Below are positions 15,474 through 23,200 of a stretch of 34,096 bases of DNA, piece after piece. The stretch covers positions 1-34,096 of the forward strand of contig DEST01000046.1 of the NCBI GenBank assembly GCA_002361365.1. The letters run 5' to 3'. Numbering within the stretch: the stretch's first letter is position 1; every line of letters begins with the position of its first letter. Source of the DNA: Alphaproteobacteria bacterium UBA3307 (GTDB taxonomy: Bacteria > Pseudomonadota > Alphaproteobacteria > RF32 > CAG-239). The notes under the pieces were generated by a model. It worked only from the letters and a program-made list of their open reading frames with translations, ran no database searches and was not told the origin of the DNA. The translations under genes and the position numbers were made by a program.

Positions 15474-17000
15474 TTAACGATGATGGTTGTTTTTCCCATT
15501 ACGAGAATTACCGCTCATTCTCTGTGGATTTTCATCTAATACTTTTTGTACTAAACTATCTTTCTGCTCGGAAATTTGCTCCCAAGTCAGATTTGCCCGT
15601 ACATAATCATAACCGTTTTGCGCAATTTGGGCACGCAATTCATCATTATTAAGAAGCAATTTCAATGCCTTAACCTGACGCGCGCGGTCTTTTTCCTGCG
15701 ACGGTGCATAAATACCGATAACTTTGCTGTAATCTATTGAATTATCTCTGATATCGGCACAATGAGCAAAATCATTAAATCCGCTGCGCCCGACAATCAC
15801 AGATGCTTTACAACCCATAGCCTCAATCGGCACCATACCGAATGCCTCATTTAAGCTGCTCATCACAAAAACATCGGAAACATTATAGACTCGCGCCATT
15901 TCTGTTTGATTCAATGATGGCAAGAAAATCACATTATCTTCAAATCCGCGCAAAATCTCTTTACATTCGTCTGTAACCGGATTTCCCTTTTCTCCGCTGA
16001 CCATATAAAAAACATCGGTATTTTCAAACATAATTTCCGCCATTGAGCGTGAAAGCTCGCTGAAACCTTTATCACGCACTACACGTCCTAAAGAAGAAAC
16101 GACTTTCTTACCTGACAAATCAACCGACTGCTTATTGCCGTTTAAATCAGTATATTCAAAATTATATTTCAGTTTATTTTTTTGCTGAGCCGAAAGCGGC
16201 TTAAACACCTTATCATTATACCCCGGCGGAATAACCGTAACTTTGTTCAAATCCGACAAATATGGCTCAACTGCCAAACGGTCCGATTCATCAGGAGATG
16301 TGGCAATAATAATGTCAGCACGGTCGAATTCATACTTTTCTTGTGCGATTCGCTGTTCAAAGCCATGCCAAGCCCATTCTTCCTCACTGATTTGACCGGC
16401 TTGATATTGCGGAAAATTGCGCTCATATTTTTTGTGTCCCAAAGAATGGCTTGTAACCAGCATAATCGGACGGCGACCGGTAAATTTTTCTATTTTTGTA
16501 CTAAGCATATCCGCAGCCATCATACCATCACGATAGTGACCTTCTACCACCTCAATATTATCCAATTCTTTGTTTTTCTTATAATATTCAAATAAATTAT
16601 CCACTAATTCCGGAATAACCGGCACAATTTCTTCTTTCGGCAAAAACATAAAATTACCGCCTGCCGGAACGCGTAAAACCCGAGAGCGTATTTTTTCACT
16701 TTCATGCCACTGTGCCTCAACCACATAGTTTAAATCTGATTTTTTATATTCTTTGTAGCTTCCGCCAAATTGCGGACAAATCCGCGGGTCTACTCGTCTT
16801 GTCACCAAATCAACATCATATTTGTTTGAACTGGTTGCCAAAGCCTTAACATAATAGACTTGACCGCCGGTATCTTGTCCGGTAATCACCTTTTTTGACA
16901 ACACTTTCGTTACCGGAAATCCAAATTCATCAGTAGCAAACCCAAAATCACCTTCTACCAAACCATGAGTAGAAAACATTACTTTTAATTTTTTTGCCAT
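15474..17000 (-). CDS. Family 4 glycosyltransferase, sucrose-phosphate/sucrose-synthase-like
   Basis: A 508-residue GT-B enzyme. The N-terminal half contains DTGGQVYYVKALA (D43 onward), the donor-site turn typical of sucrose synthases and sucrose-phosphate synthases, then TSHSLGHKKYE near residue 210 and RIAQEKYEFDRADIIIATSPDE. The linker VTVIPPGYNDKVF and the C-terminal SSLGRVVRDKGF and NEAFGMVPIEAMGCKASVIVG carry the family's conserved Arg/Lys and E-x7-E nucleotide-binding residues. The likely reaction is transfer from UDP- or ADP-glucose to a sugar or sugar phosphate, but the acceptor is uncertain and no sucrose-phosphate phosphatase domain is attached. ATG 17000 has AGGAG nine bases upstream; a longer frame to 17072 would add an unrelated hydrophobic stretch. 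Its C-terminus is unusually Asn/His/Arg-rich. The gene diverges from greA. Confidence 0.82.
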   Translation of the reverse strand: MAKKLKVMFSTHGLVEGDFGFATDEFGFPVTKVLSKKVITGQDTGGQVYYVKALATSSNKYDVDLVTRRVDPRICPQFGGSYKEYKKSDLNYVVEAQWHESEKIRSRVLRVPAGGNFMFLPKEEIVPVIPELVDNLFEYYKKNKELDNIEVVEGHYRDGMMAADMLSTKIEKFTGRRPIMLVTSHSLGHKKYERNFPQYQAGQISEEEWAWHGFEQRIAQEKYEFDRADIIIATSPDESDRLAVEPYLSDLNKVTVIPPGYNDKVFKPLSAQQKNKLKYNFEYTDLNGNKQSVDLSGKKVVSSLGRVVRDKGFSELSRSMAEIMFENTDVFYMVSGEKGNPVTDECKEILRGFEDNVIFLPSLNQTEMARVYNVSDVFVMSSLNEAFGMVPIEAMGCKASVIVGRSGFNDFAHCADIRDNSIDYSKVIGIYAPSQEKDRARQVKALKLLLNNDELRAQIAQNGYDYVRANLTWEQISEQKDSLVQKVLDENPQRMSGNSRNGKNNHHR

Positions 17001-17092
17001 TACATTTCTCCTAAAAAAATTATTGTCTAATAGTAGCAAATATAAAACAAAAATCAAGGCAAATATTAACAAAGTATAAATAAAAAAAGCAC

Positions 17093-17121
17093 TTGATTTT
17101 ATTTTTTGCTTACGCTATATA
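17093..17121 (+). promoter_or_regulatory. greA promoter
   Basis: TTGATT (17093-17098), a 17-base spacer and TATATA (17116-17121); TATATT at 17118-17123 is an alternative -10. This implies a leader of roughly 100 bases before the greA ATG. Confidence 0.45.
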
Positions 17122-17178
17122 TTTGTATATAAAGCGGCTGCGGATTTTGGATTCGGCAGTCGGATTTTTTAACCTTGA

Positions 17179-17206
17179 AGCCTATATGCAGATATAGGTG
17201 CTTTTT
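17179..17206 (+). promoter_or_regulatory. Terminator-like hairpin in the greA leader
   Basis: CCTATAT GCAG ATATAGG (17181-17197) is a perfect 7-bp stem extended by AG...TGCT pairs and followed by a TTTTT run, 20 bases before the greA ATG and immediately before its GGAGG. An imperfect second hairpin lies just upstream (about 17137-17160) and is also followed by six T. Premature termination would release a short leader RNA, as GraL does before greA in Escherichia coli; the similarity is positional only. Confidence 0.5.
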
Positions 17207-17226
17207 GTTTGATATGGAGGAAAAAG

Positions 17227-17700
17227 ATGGATAAATTTCCACTGACAAAAGTTGGATTCGCTTTGTTGGAACAAGAACTGAAAAATCGCAAAGGTATAGA
17301 AAGACCTAATATTATAGCAGAAATTGCCGAAGCCCGTGCTAAAGGTGATTTGTCAGAAAACGCCGAATATTCTGCAGCAAAGGAAAAGCAAAGCTTTAAT
17401 GAAGGCCGGATTCAAGAGCTTGAGGCGGTTATCAGCCGTGCACAAGTGATAGACCCTGCCTCGATGAGCGGTTCTGTTGTACGTTTTGGAGCAACGGTTT
17501 TGGTGGCAAATATTGATACCGATGAAGAAAGTGAGTACCAAATTGTCGGAGATTATGAGGCAGATATTGAAAAGAATAAAATTTCCCTATCTTCTCCGTT
17601 GGCACGTGCGCTGATTGGTAAAGAAATCGGAGATGTGGCAGAATATTTGGCACCGTCCGGTAAAAAATCTTATGAAATATTAGAAGTTAAATGGCAATAA
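17227..17700 (+). CDS. greA: Transcription elongation factor GreA
   Basis: A 157-residue factor that enters the RNA polymerase secondary channel and stimulates cleavage of backtracked RNA. The N-terminal coiled coil (residues 1-75) includes the tip motif GDLSENAEYSAAKE with the essential acidic residues Asp and Glu at the tip, and the C-terminal FKBP-like globular domain contains ISLSSPLARALIGKEIGDVAEY. Length is canonical. The start is ATG 17227, six bases after GGAGG; an in-frame ATG at 17209 is rejected because the ribosome-binding site favours the later one. A leader hairpin and a strong terminator flank the gene. Confidence 0.97.
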   Translation: MDKFPLTKVGFALLEQELKNRKGIERPNIIAEIAEARAKGDLSENAEYSAAKEKQSFNEGRIQELEAVISRAQVIDPASMSGSVVRFGATVLVANIDTDEESEYQIVGDYEADIEKNKISLSSPLARALIGKEIGDVAEYLAPSGKKSYEILEVKWQ

Positions 17701-17723
17701 TTGTTGTTTAAATATAGCTTATG

Positions 17724-17754
17724 AAAAACAATCTCATTCAGAGATTGTTTTTTG
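17724..17754 (+). terminator. greA terminator
   Basis: AAAAACAATCTC (17724-17735) pairs with GAGATTGTTTTT (17741-17752) over a 5-base loop and ends in a T-run. Confidence 0.85.
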
Positions 17755-17772
17755 TTTACGACAATATTTTGC

Positions 17773-17800
17773 TTGCAATTTTGCGGATTTGTCTTAATAT
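17773..17800 (+). promoter_or_regulatory. Promoter of the structured RNA
   Basis: TTGCAA (17773-17778), a 16-base spacer and TAATAT (17795-17800), with a predicted transcription start near 17807. It lies after the greA terminator, so the RNA is independent of greA. Confidence 0.6.
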
Positions 17801-17805
17801 AACTC

Positions 17806-17962
17806 TTGTCGGCGAGAGGTCGTCGGCGGAGTGTCCTAGCTCCTTATACTTTAAAAAACTCCTCTGTTGGTGGGGAGCCGACGGAATATATTGAATACGC
17901 CGGACTGATAGTATAACAGTTAGGAACTCCCGACCGCTTTTTGAGTGGTCGTTTTTGTTTTT
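17806..17962 (+). ncRNA. Structured non-coding RNA, about 157 nt, 6S-like candidate
   Basis: The segment has its own promoter, no ORF of useful size, and a strong rho-independent terminator: CGACCGCT (17931-17938) with AGTGGTCG (17944-17951), then T5-G-T5. The body folds into an interrupted rod. GGAGT (17828-17832) pairs with ACTCC (17926-17930), CCTAGC (17835-17840) with GTTAGG (17919-17924), and TTATACT (17844-17850) with AGTATAA (17910-17916). Inside the rod a hairpin CTCCTC...GGGGAG (around 17859-17877) is closed. A long irregular hairpin of this size with an internal bulge and independent transcription resembles 6S RNA, the regulator that mimics an open promoter, but I cannot match the 6S consensus base by base. 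It lacks the SRP RNA core. Alternatively, it is a leader of the small HTH gene that starts at 17990. Confidence 0.6.
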
Positions 17963-17989
17963 AATTTAAGCAAAAGAGGAGTTCAAAAA

Positions 17990-18220
17990 ATGTCAAACAA
18001 AAGTTGTTGCTTTATGGATAAAGAAACGTTGCGCGAAATCGGCTATGAGCTGTGGAAATTGCGTAAACAACGCGGAATGTATTTAAAAAGCGTATCGGTT
18101 CAGACCAAATTGCCGGAGCGGGTGATTGAAGGAATGGAAATCGGCAAATTTATCCAATATACCGCTTTTCGCCGTCTTACTGAATTTTATGGCAAAAAAA
18201 TGCGTATTTCGTTTGAATAA
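17990..18220 (+). CDS. Small helix-turn-helix (XRE-like) protein, 76 aa
   Basis: The protein from ATG 17990 (GAGGAG eight bases upstream) begins with a Cys-Cys-Phe-Met segment and then shows one Cro/CI-type HTH pattern: IGYELWKLRKQRGMYLKSVSVQT as helix 1-2, KLPERVIEGMEIGKF as the recognition region, and YTAFRRLTEFYGKKMRI as the last helix, resembling XRE-family repressors. It is only one domain and probably binds DNA or another regulator. It starts 28 bases after the terminator of the upstream RNA. A terminator hairpin follows its stop. The family call is from pattern alone. Confidence 0.65.
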   Translation: MSNKSCCFMDKETLREIGYELWKLRKQRGMYLKSVSVQTKLPERVIEGMEIGKFIQYTAFRRLTEFYGKKMRISFE

Positions 18221-18223
18221 AAA

Positions 18224-18251
18224 AAAGCATCCGTATAAAAACGAATGCTTT
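18224..18251. terminator. Terminator after the HTH gene, also facing tRNA-Leu
   Basis: AAAGCAT-C-CGT pairs with ACG-A-ATGCTTT (18224-18234 and 18241-18251) around a 6-base loop with one mismatch. It lies between convergent genes, with A/T runs on both sides. Confidence 0.7.
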
Positions 18252-18257
18252 AACTAT

Positions 18258-18344
18258 TGGTGCGCTAGGCCGGACTTGAACCGGCACGGGATAAATCCCA
18301 ACAGATTTTAAGTCTGCAGCGTCTACCTGTTCCGCCACAAGCGC
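18258..18344 (-). tRNA. tRNA-Leu, anticodon UAA
   Basis: On the minus strand an 87-base tRNA with encoded CCA (18260-18258). The acceptor stem GCGCTTG/CTAGCGC has one U-U mismatch, the D arm is GGCGGAACAGGTAGACGC, and the anticodon stem-loop GCAGA CTTAAAA TCTGT gives anticodon TAA. A long class II variable arm (TTGGGATTTATCCCGT) and the T arm GCCGGTTCAAGTCCGGC follow. It would decode UUA/UUG, the substrate class of the TrmL enzyme encoded at 4907. Confidence 0.97.
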
Positions 18345-18359
18345 ATCATCAAAAAGGAT

Positions 18360-18387
18360 TTTATACATACATTTTTTTATTTTGCAA
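18360..18387 (-). promoter_or_regulatory. tRNA-Leu promoter
   Basis: On the minus strand TTGCAA (18387-18382), 16 bases and TATAAA (18365-18360), starting transcription close to the tRNA 5' end at 18344. Confidence 0.65.
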
Positions 18388-18434
18388 CATAAAACTTGTG
18401 TTTTTATTCAAAATATGCTTAATTATTTTTCGAA

Positions 18435-18498
18435 AAGAGGGAATACCTCCCTCTTAATAACAAAAAAGAATACGACAGAAACAGCGTTTCGGTATTCT
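18435..18498 (+). promoter_or_regulatory. Two leader hairpins in front of the psd-like gene
   Basis: First hairpin: AAGAGGGA (18435-18442) with TCCCTCTT (18448-18455), a perfect 8-bp stem. Second: AGAATAC plus GAAAC (18467-18482) with GTTTC plus GTATTCT (18486-18498), 7+5 bp around AGC with a small bulge. The second ends four bases before the psd GGAG ribosome-binding site and neither is followed by a T-run, so they look like leader structures rather than terminators. Confidence 0.5.
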
Positions 18499-18511
18499 TA
18501 TGGAGTGTAAA

Positions 18512-19222
18512 ATGAAGGCAGTAGACACATCGCTTCGACAATATTTTTTTCCGAATATCAATGAAGACGGGTGGAAATTTGTAAGTATAATGGCGTTTTT
18601 TTCCATTATTTTAGCACTGATATGGCTTCCGCTCGGTGTTATTTCGTTTTTGCTGACCATTTGGTGTTTTTATTGCTTTAGAGACCCTTTGCGTGTAACG
18701 CCGGTTTTGTCTGGCGCGGTGATAGCTCCGGCAGATGGTTTGGTTTTAAGTATCAACAAAGAAAAAGGACCGGATTCGCTTGGATTGCAGAACAAAAACT
18801 TTACGCGCGTATGTATATTTACCGGAGTATTCGATTCGCCGATAGAGCGAATTCCGATAAAATCAACCGTGCGCAAAGTTTTTTACGATTGCGGCAAAAA
18901 TTTTTCCGGCTCACATAATAAAAATGATATCGGTAATGAAACAATGTCTTTTGCGTTGAAACACAGCGAAGGATATGATTTTGCCATCAGACAAACAGCA
19001 ACATTTTGCTCGCATCGGATAATCAATAAACTCAAGGTCGGAGAAGAATATAACGCCGGTCAAAAATTAGGATTTATTCGTTTTGGCGGCTATGTCGATT
19101 TGTTTTTGCCGGAAAAAGTAGAACCGCAAATCTGCATCGGGCAAAAAATGATTGCCGGAGAAACTATTGTCGCTGACATTAAATCAGACGCTCCGCGTAT
19201 AGAAGGAGAAATCAGAGAATGA
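18512..19222 (+). CDS. psd: Phosphatidylserine decarboxylase homologue lacking the cleavage serine
   Basis: A 236-residue membrane-associated homologue of archaeal-type Psd, which makes phosphatidylethanolamine from phosphatidylserine. An N-terminal hydrophobic pair (residues about 22-56) precedes FRDP.RVTP and IAPADGLV (71-79). The C-terminal LGFIRFGGYVDLFLP (187-200) aligns with the family's LIRFGS.LDVFLP, where autocleavage before Ser makes the pyruvoyl cofactor; here that Ser is Gly193 (codon GGC 19088-19090). The usual FN.HVNR motif is FDSPIER (107-113), so the His is also gone. Either the protein is catalytically dead, uses another residue, or has a different role. ATG 18512 has GGAG six bases upstream. 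The next gene, pssA, overlaps by four bases, so they form an operon. Confidence 0.8.
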   Translation: MKAVDTSLRQYFFPNINEDGWKFVSIMAFFSIILALIWLPLGVISFLLTIWCFYCFRDPLRVTPVLSGAVIAPADGLVLSINKEKGPDSLGLQNKNFTRVCIFTGVFDSPIERIPIKSTVRKVFYDCGKNFSGSHNKNDIGNETMSFALKHSEGYDFAIRQTATFCSHRIINKLKVGEEYNAGQKLGFIRFGGYVDLFLPEKVEPQICIGQKMIAGETIVADIKSDAPRIEGEIRE

Positions 19223-20037
19223 TAAAAAAAGCAAATAATTCGGTACGCTTACCAAAACATACTGAAATCAAAAAAAAGGCCATTGGCAAACTCAAAGAAG
19301 TTCCTTTTCGTAAAATGGCACCTAATATTGTAACACTAATGGCATTATGCTCAGGAATTACGACGATTCGCTTTGCTATTATGGGTAAATGGACATACGC
19401 TATTTTATGCATATTTTTTGCCGGAATCTTTGATGGTTTAGATGGTCGTGTAGCTCGCAAACTTAAAGCTTCTTCAAAATTTGGTGCCGAATTGGATTCG
19501 CTTTCGGATTTTGTAAGCTTTGGTGTTGCACCGGCGATTTTAATGTATGAATGGTCGCTGTATACCCTTCCGCACTGGGGGTGGATTATTACACTGATGT
19601 TTTCAGCCGCAATGTCTATGCGTTTGGCTCGTTTTAATACTATGCTTGAAGATTCGAGCGTGCCGGAATATTGGTCGCACTATTTTGTCGGTGTTCCCGC
19701 ACCAATGGCTGCGGCAATCGGAGTTATGCCTCTGTTGATATGGTTCGATTTTAAGGAATTTGAATTCATCTTGCGAAATCCGTATTTTTGCGGAGTACTG
19801 ATGTTTTTAGTGGCATTTTTGATGGTTAGTCGCATTCCGACGTTGTCTGTCAAAAAAACAAAAATCAGCGGAGATTGGTTTGTACCGTTGATGATTGTTT
19901 TTGCCCTTGTTGTAAGCTGTTTGATAACAAAGCCGTGGCTAACTCTCGGTTTGATGACTCTTTGCTACGTTTTAACAATTCCATTGACAGTTTTACGCTT
20001 TTTGCGCGATAAAAAAGCCGCAGAAAAAATCGGATAA
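19219..20037 (+). CDS. pssA: CDP-diacylglycerol-serine O-phosphatidyltransferase
   Basis: A 272-residue polytopic membrane enzyme that joins CDP-diacylglycerol and serine to form phosphatidylserine. The CDP-alcohol phosphatidyltransferase signature D-G-x2-A-R-x8-G-x3-D-x3-D is complete, from Asp75 to Asp97 (DGRVAR...GAELDSLSD), and it binds the metal ions. Several membrane segments follow, with a Met/Phe-rich C-terminal half and a short basic tail. ATG 19219 overlaps the psd stop and has GGAG in the psd 3' end. It ends before a strong terminator. If the Psd neighbour is inactive, phosphatidylserine made here may need another decarboxylase. Confidence 0.93.
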   Translation: MIKKANNSVRLPKHTEIKKKAIGKLKEVPFRKMAPNIVTLMALCSGITTIRFAIMGKWTYAILCIFFAGIFDGLDGRVARKLKASSKFGAELDSLSDFVSFGVAPAILMYEWSLYTLPHWGWIITLMFSAAMSMRLARFNTMLEDSSVPEYWSHYFVGVPAPMAAAIGVMPLLIWFDFKEFEFILRNPYFCGVLMFLVAFLMVSRIPTLSVKKTKISGDWFVPLMIVFALVVSCLITKPWLTLGLMTLCYVLTIPLTVLRFLRDKKAAEKIG

Positions 20038-20090
20038 ATATCCATTTATAATAGGTGATTTTATTTATACTGTTTTAATGTCTGCATACA

Positions 20091-20118
20091 AAAACCTCGC
20101 ATAAATGCGAGGTTTTTG
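20091..20118. terminator. Bidirectional terminator between pssA and the autotransporter
   Basis: AAAACCTCGCAT (20091-20102) pairs perfectly with ATGCGAGGTTTT (20105-20116), with A- and T-runs on both sides. The remaining 142 bases to the autotransporter stop hold no other feature that I can support. Confidence 0.85.
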
Positions 20119-20258
20119 CGAAGCAGTCCACAAAAATATCTCTTATAATGAAGATGTTTTATTTGCTCATCAGACAGAAACCGATTTATATGTTTAGTTA
20201 ATCACACACAGTTACTCAACAGACAACATCTTGCCGTTAAAAATTGCGCGTTAATTTG

Positions 20259-23200
20259 CTAAAACTTATACTTGGCATTAAACATATAATATGTTTTTTG
20301 CTTATCATCAAGCGGCATATTAGCCGAAGCATCAAGTGTTAAATCACGATAGTCAAATTGCGCTTTCATATTCAAAATACCATAATCACGCGCGATTCGA
20401 TTGCTGACAATATCATAATAACCAATCATATCGGAAATACTGGCTTTTGTTTTATAATTGCTGCCAAATTCGTGGATATACTTACCGCCGGCACCGAATG
20501 CAATTACCGAATGAGAACTGAGTTTGAGTTTTTTCTTAGCTTCAAGACTCAACACCGATTGTGCTGAAACAGTGTTTTTATCCTGAATACGCAAACCATT
20601 ACGACTCTCATTTATATCATCAATATACATACCGGTAACATCCACTTCTGCCTGTGGCTCAAGCTCCAACAATCCTAAATCATAATTTTGTTTTATTGCT
20701 GCATCAACCCCGTAGTAATATTCTTTTGTTGTTGCTTTATGCGTATCTAAGGTAGAAACACGACGATAATGTCCACGTGCAAATCCGGCTTTTGGTTTTA
20801 TCAGCGCAGTAAAATCAACTGTATCAAACACTACCGGTACGAATGCCTCAACCATATTATTATATCTGTCAGAATCATCATCAAAACTACTGTCAGCGCG
20901 AATTGCCTCCAAACCGAAACCTAAACGCATTCCGTTGTCATAATTTTTATCCATAAATCCGTACATTGCCTCAACTTGGTCGCTATATCCAGTTGTTTCT
21001 CCCTTACGCGCCATACGATTATTATAACTCATTGTGTTGATAACTACACGATCATCTGTATTTTCGAGTTCCAACAAATCTGTTGTAACATTGCGCCCTA
21101 CAGTTTGCTCAATATCCAAACTTTGTTTAGCTAAATTAGGTACAAACGTAAAGCCAAGCTCACGCCGTGTCAGATTATAAAGCTGATTTTTTGTATTTGC
21201 GACTTTAAGCAAATCAAACACTTGTTCTCCGTGTTGTTCTTCATAGTTTGTGGCTAAAAATTCAGAAATCTGTGCATCATCAACTGTTTCGGCAAATGGT
21301 TTCATTGTCATTACAACGTCGGTATTACCGTCGTCATTTTGCTGCGATGAAGCATCAAACATATATGATTGTGAAACAAATTCAACACCTTTATCTTCTC
21401 CCACAAGCGTATCTTTGTTGACATAAGTTGTTTCAAATCCGCCTTGAACAATACTCGGTTCTGCCCGAAGTTTTCCGGCAAATGAATCAGCTTCAAAAGT
21501 TCCGTCTTTGCCAACGGAAATATATGCCGAATTCTCATCAGCCTCACCAAAATCAACATCACCGCTTGAAATAACAGTACCGCTATTGCGCAAAGTTACG
21601 GTTTTTAAGGCTTCCGTATCGTTTGCCCAAATCAGAGAATTATGCAAGTCAGAAGTTTCTTCCTGTCTGTCCAGAGCCGCTTCCACTGCCTGTGTATCAA
21701 TATCCCCATCACCAAGCATTACCACATTAACTGTTCTGCCGTCATCAAGAGTTACCGGTACAGACATTACCGACATTGTAGACATCGAACGATTACTGTT
21801 TCCCGTATTGTTGGTTGAACCATTTAAATCTACTTGTTCAAAATAATGATTACCTACAATCACTCCATTATTTTCCAACATTTCATCAATTTCTTCGGCA
21901 GACATACAAGTACCGTCTTCTCCGTCCCAACAATAGAGAGTTTCTGCTTCACCCGGATTGACAGTCGTTTTATCTTCTCCCGGTGTCCAATACATTGAGC
22001 CATCTGCCTTTAAACGCGGAACAAAGGCATAGTTTTTCACTACTTTGATACCACCGTTTATAGTACCTCTGTTGTTAATATTAACTTCTACATCAGTATT
22101 AGGCACCGTAACATAAATTCCCCAATGTTCACCTTGTGTATCAATTGTACCGGAATTATCAATATCTATTGAACCTATATGTCTGATTGCATGAGCCTTA
22201 ACTTTGATTAGGCCGCTGTTCACAATCTTTTTAACATTTTGGTCTGCCGTGATAAACGGACCGCCCTCATTGACAATAGTACCGCTGTTATTGATTGTGC
22301 CATAATTACCGATAAACACACCATCAGCATAATCAACGTGTATAAGTCCGGAGTTTGTAAACGTATCTATCGTACCGCTGGCAACCGGACCGGCAATACC
22401 TTCAGATGCAGTAGGGTACCCGTTTTCATCAACATCATCTTTAGGGTCCTTTATAATCTTGCCGCTATTGGTAATTTCTTTTATACTACCTTGAAAAACA
22501 CCATTCTCAGCACCGGCAGTAACCACCATTACACCGCCGTCATTGTCAATTTTTTTACTGGTGCCGATGGCTATAGGACCCAAATAGTTACGGATAAAGC
22601 CATTATTTATGATGTTTGTCACATTTTCAAACACCGGCTGTGCATTTTTGGCGGTGGTTGCATCTGTTGTCGGATTATTAAACTTATCTTTGCTGTCGTT
22701 TCCGTTAACAATCAACGTAGATTTTTCTAAATTGGTGAAAGATGAAGCATTACGCACGGCAGCGCCCCATTCTGTGTGCATATATCCGCTGTTGGTCACA
22801 GTGCCGCCGGTAGCATCTTCGGCATATTGAATAATATCAAACGGTTTATCATCTCCGCCCAGTGAAGGGTCATATTTTATTTCTATTGTACCGGTATTAT
22901 CATTATTTACCGTTGCCGCCTCTTGAATGGTATTACCATTATAGGTGGCAATAATTCCGGCGTTTTGTACTTTTGATTTAGCCACTACGGCAATTCCACG
23001 GCGTTCTACAATAATTTTACCTGCTTGTTGGTTGGTAACACTAATAGCACGCAGAATACCATATCCGCCGTCACGCACAACAATTGTACCTTCATTATCT
23101 ACAATAATCGTATACGCTGCGGCTCTTATTCCTTCGCTACCTGAGCTTCCGCCCTCTGCACCGCCGACATATATATTACCTTTATTGGTGATAGTACCCT

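Noticed and set aside
17806..17962. Signal recognition particle RNA
   Set aside because: The conserved GGAA-type apical loop and asymmetric SRP core are not present.
19080..19100. Frameshift or sequencing error explaining the lost Psd serine
   Set aside because: The frame is open and all residues on both sides align with the family; only a substitution is needed, and the second motif is changed as well.
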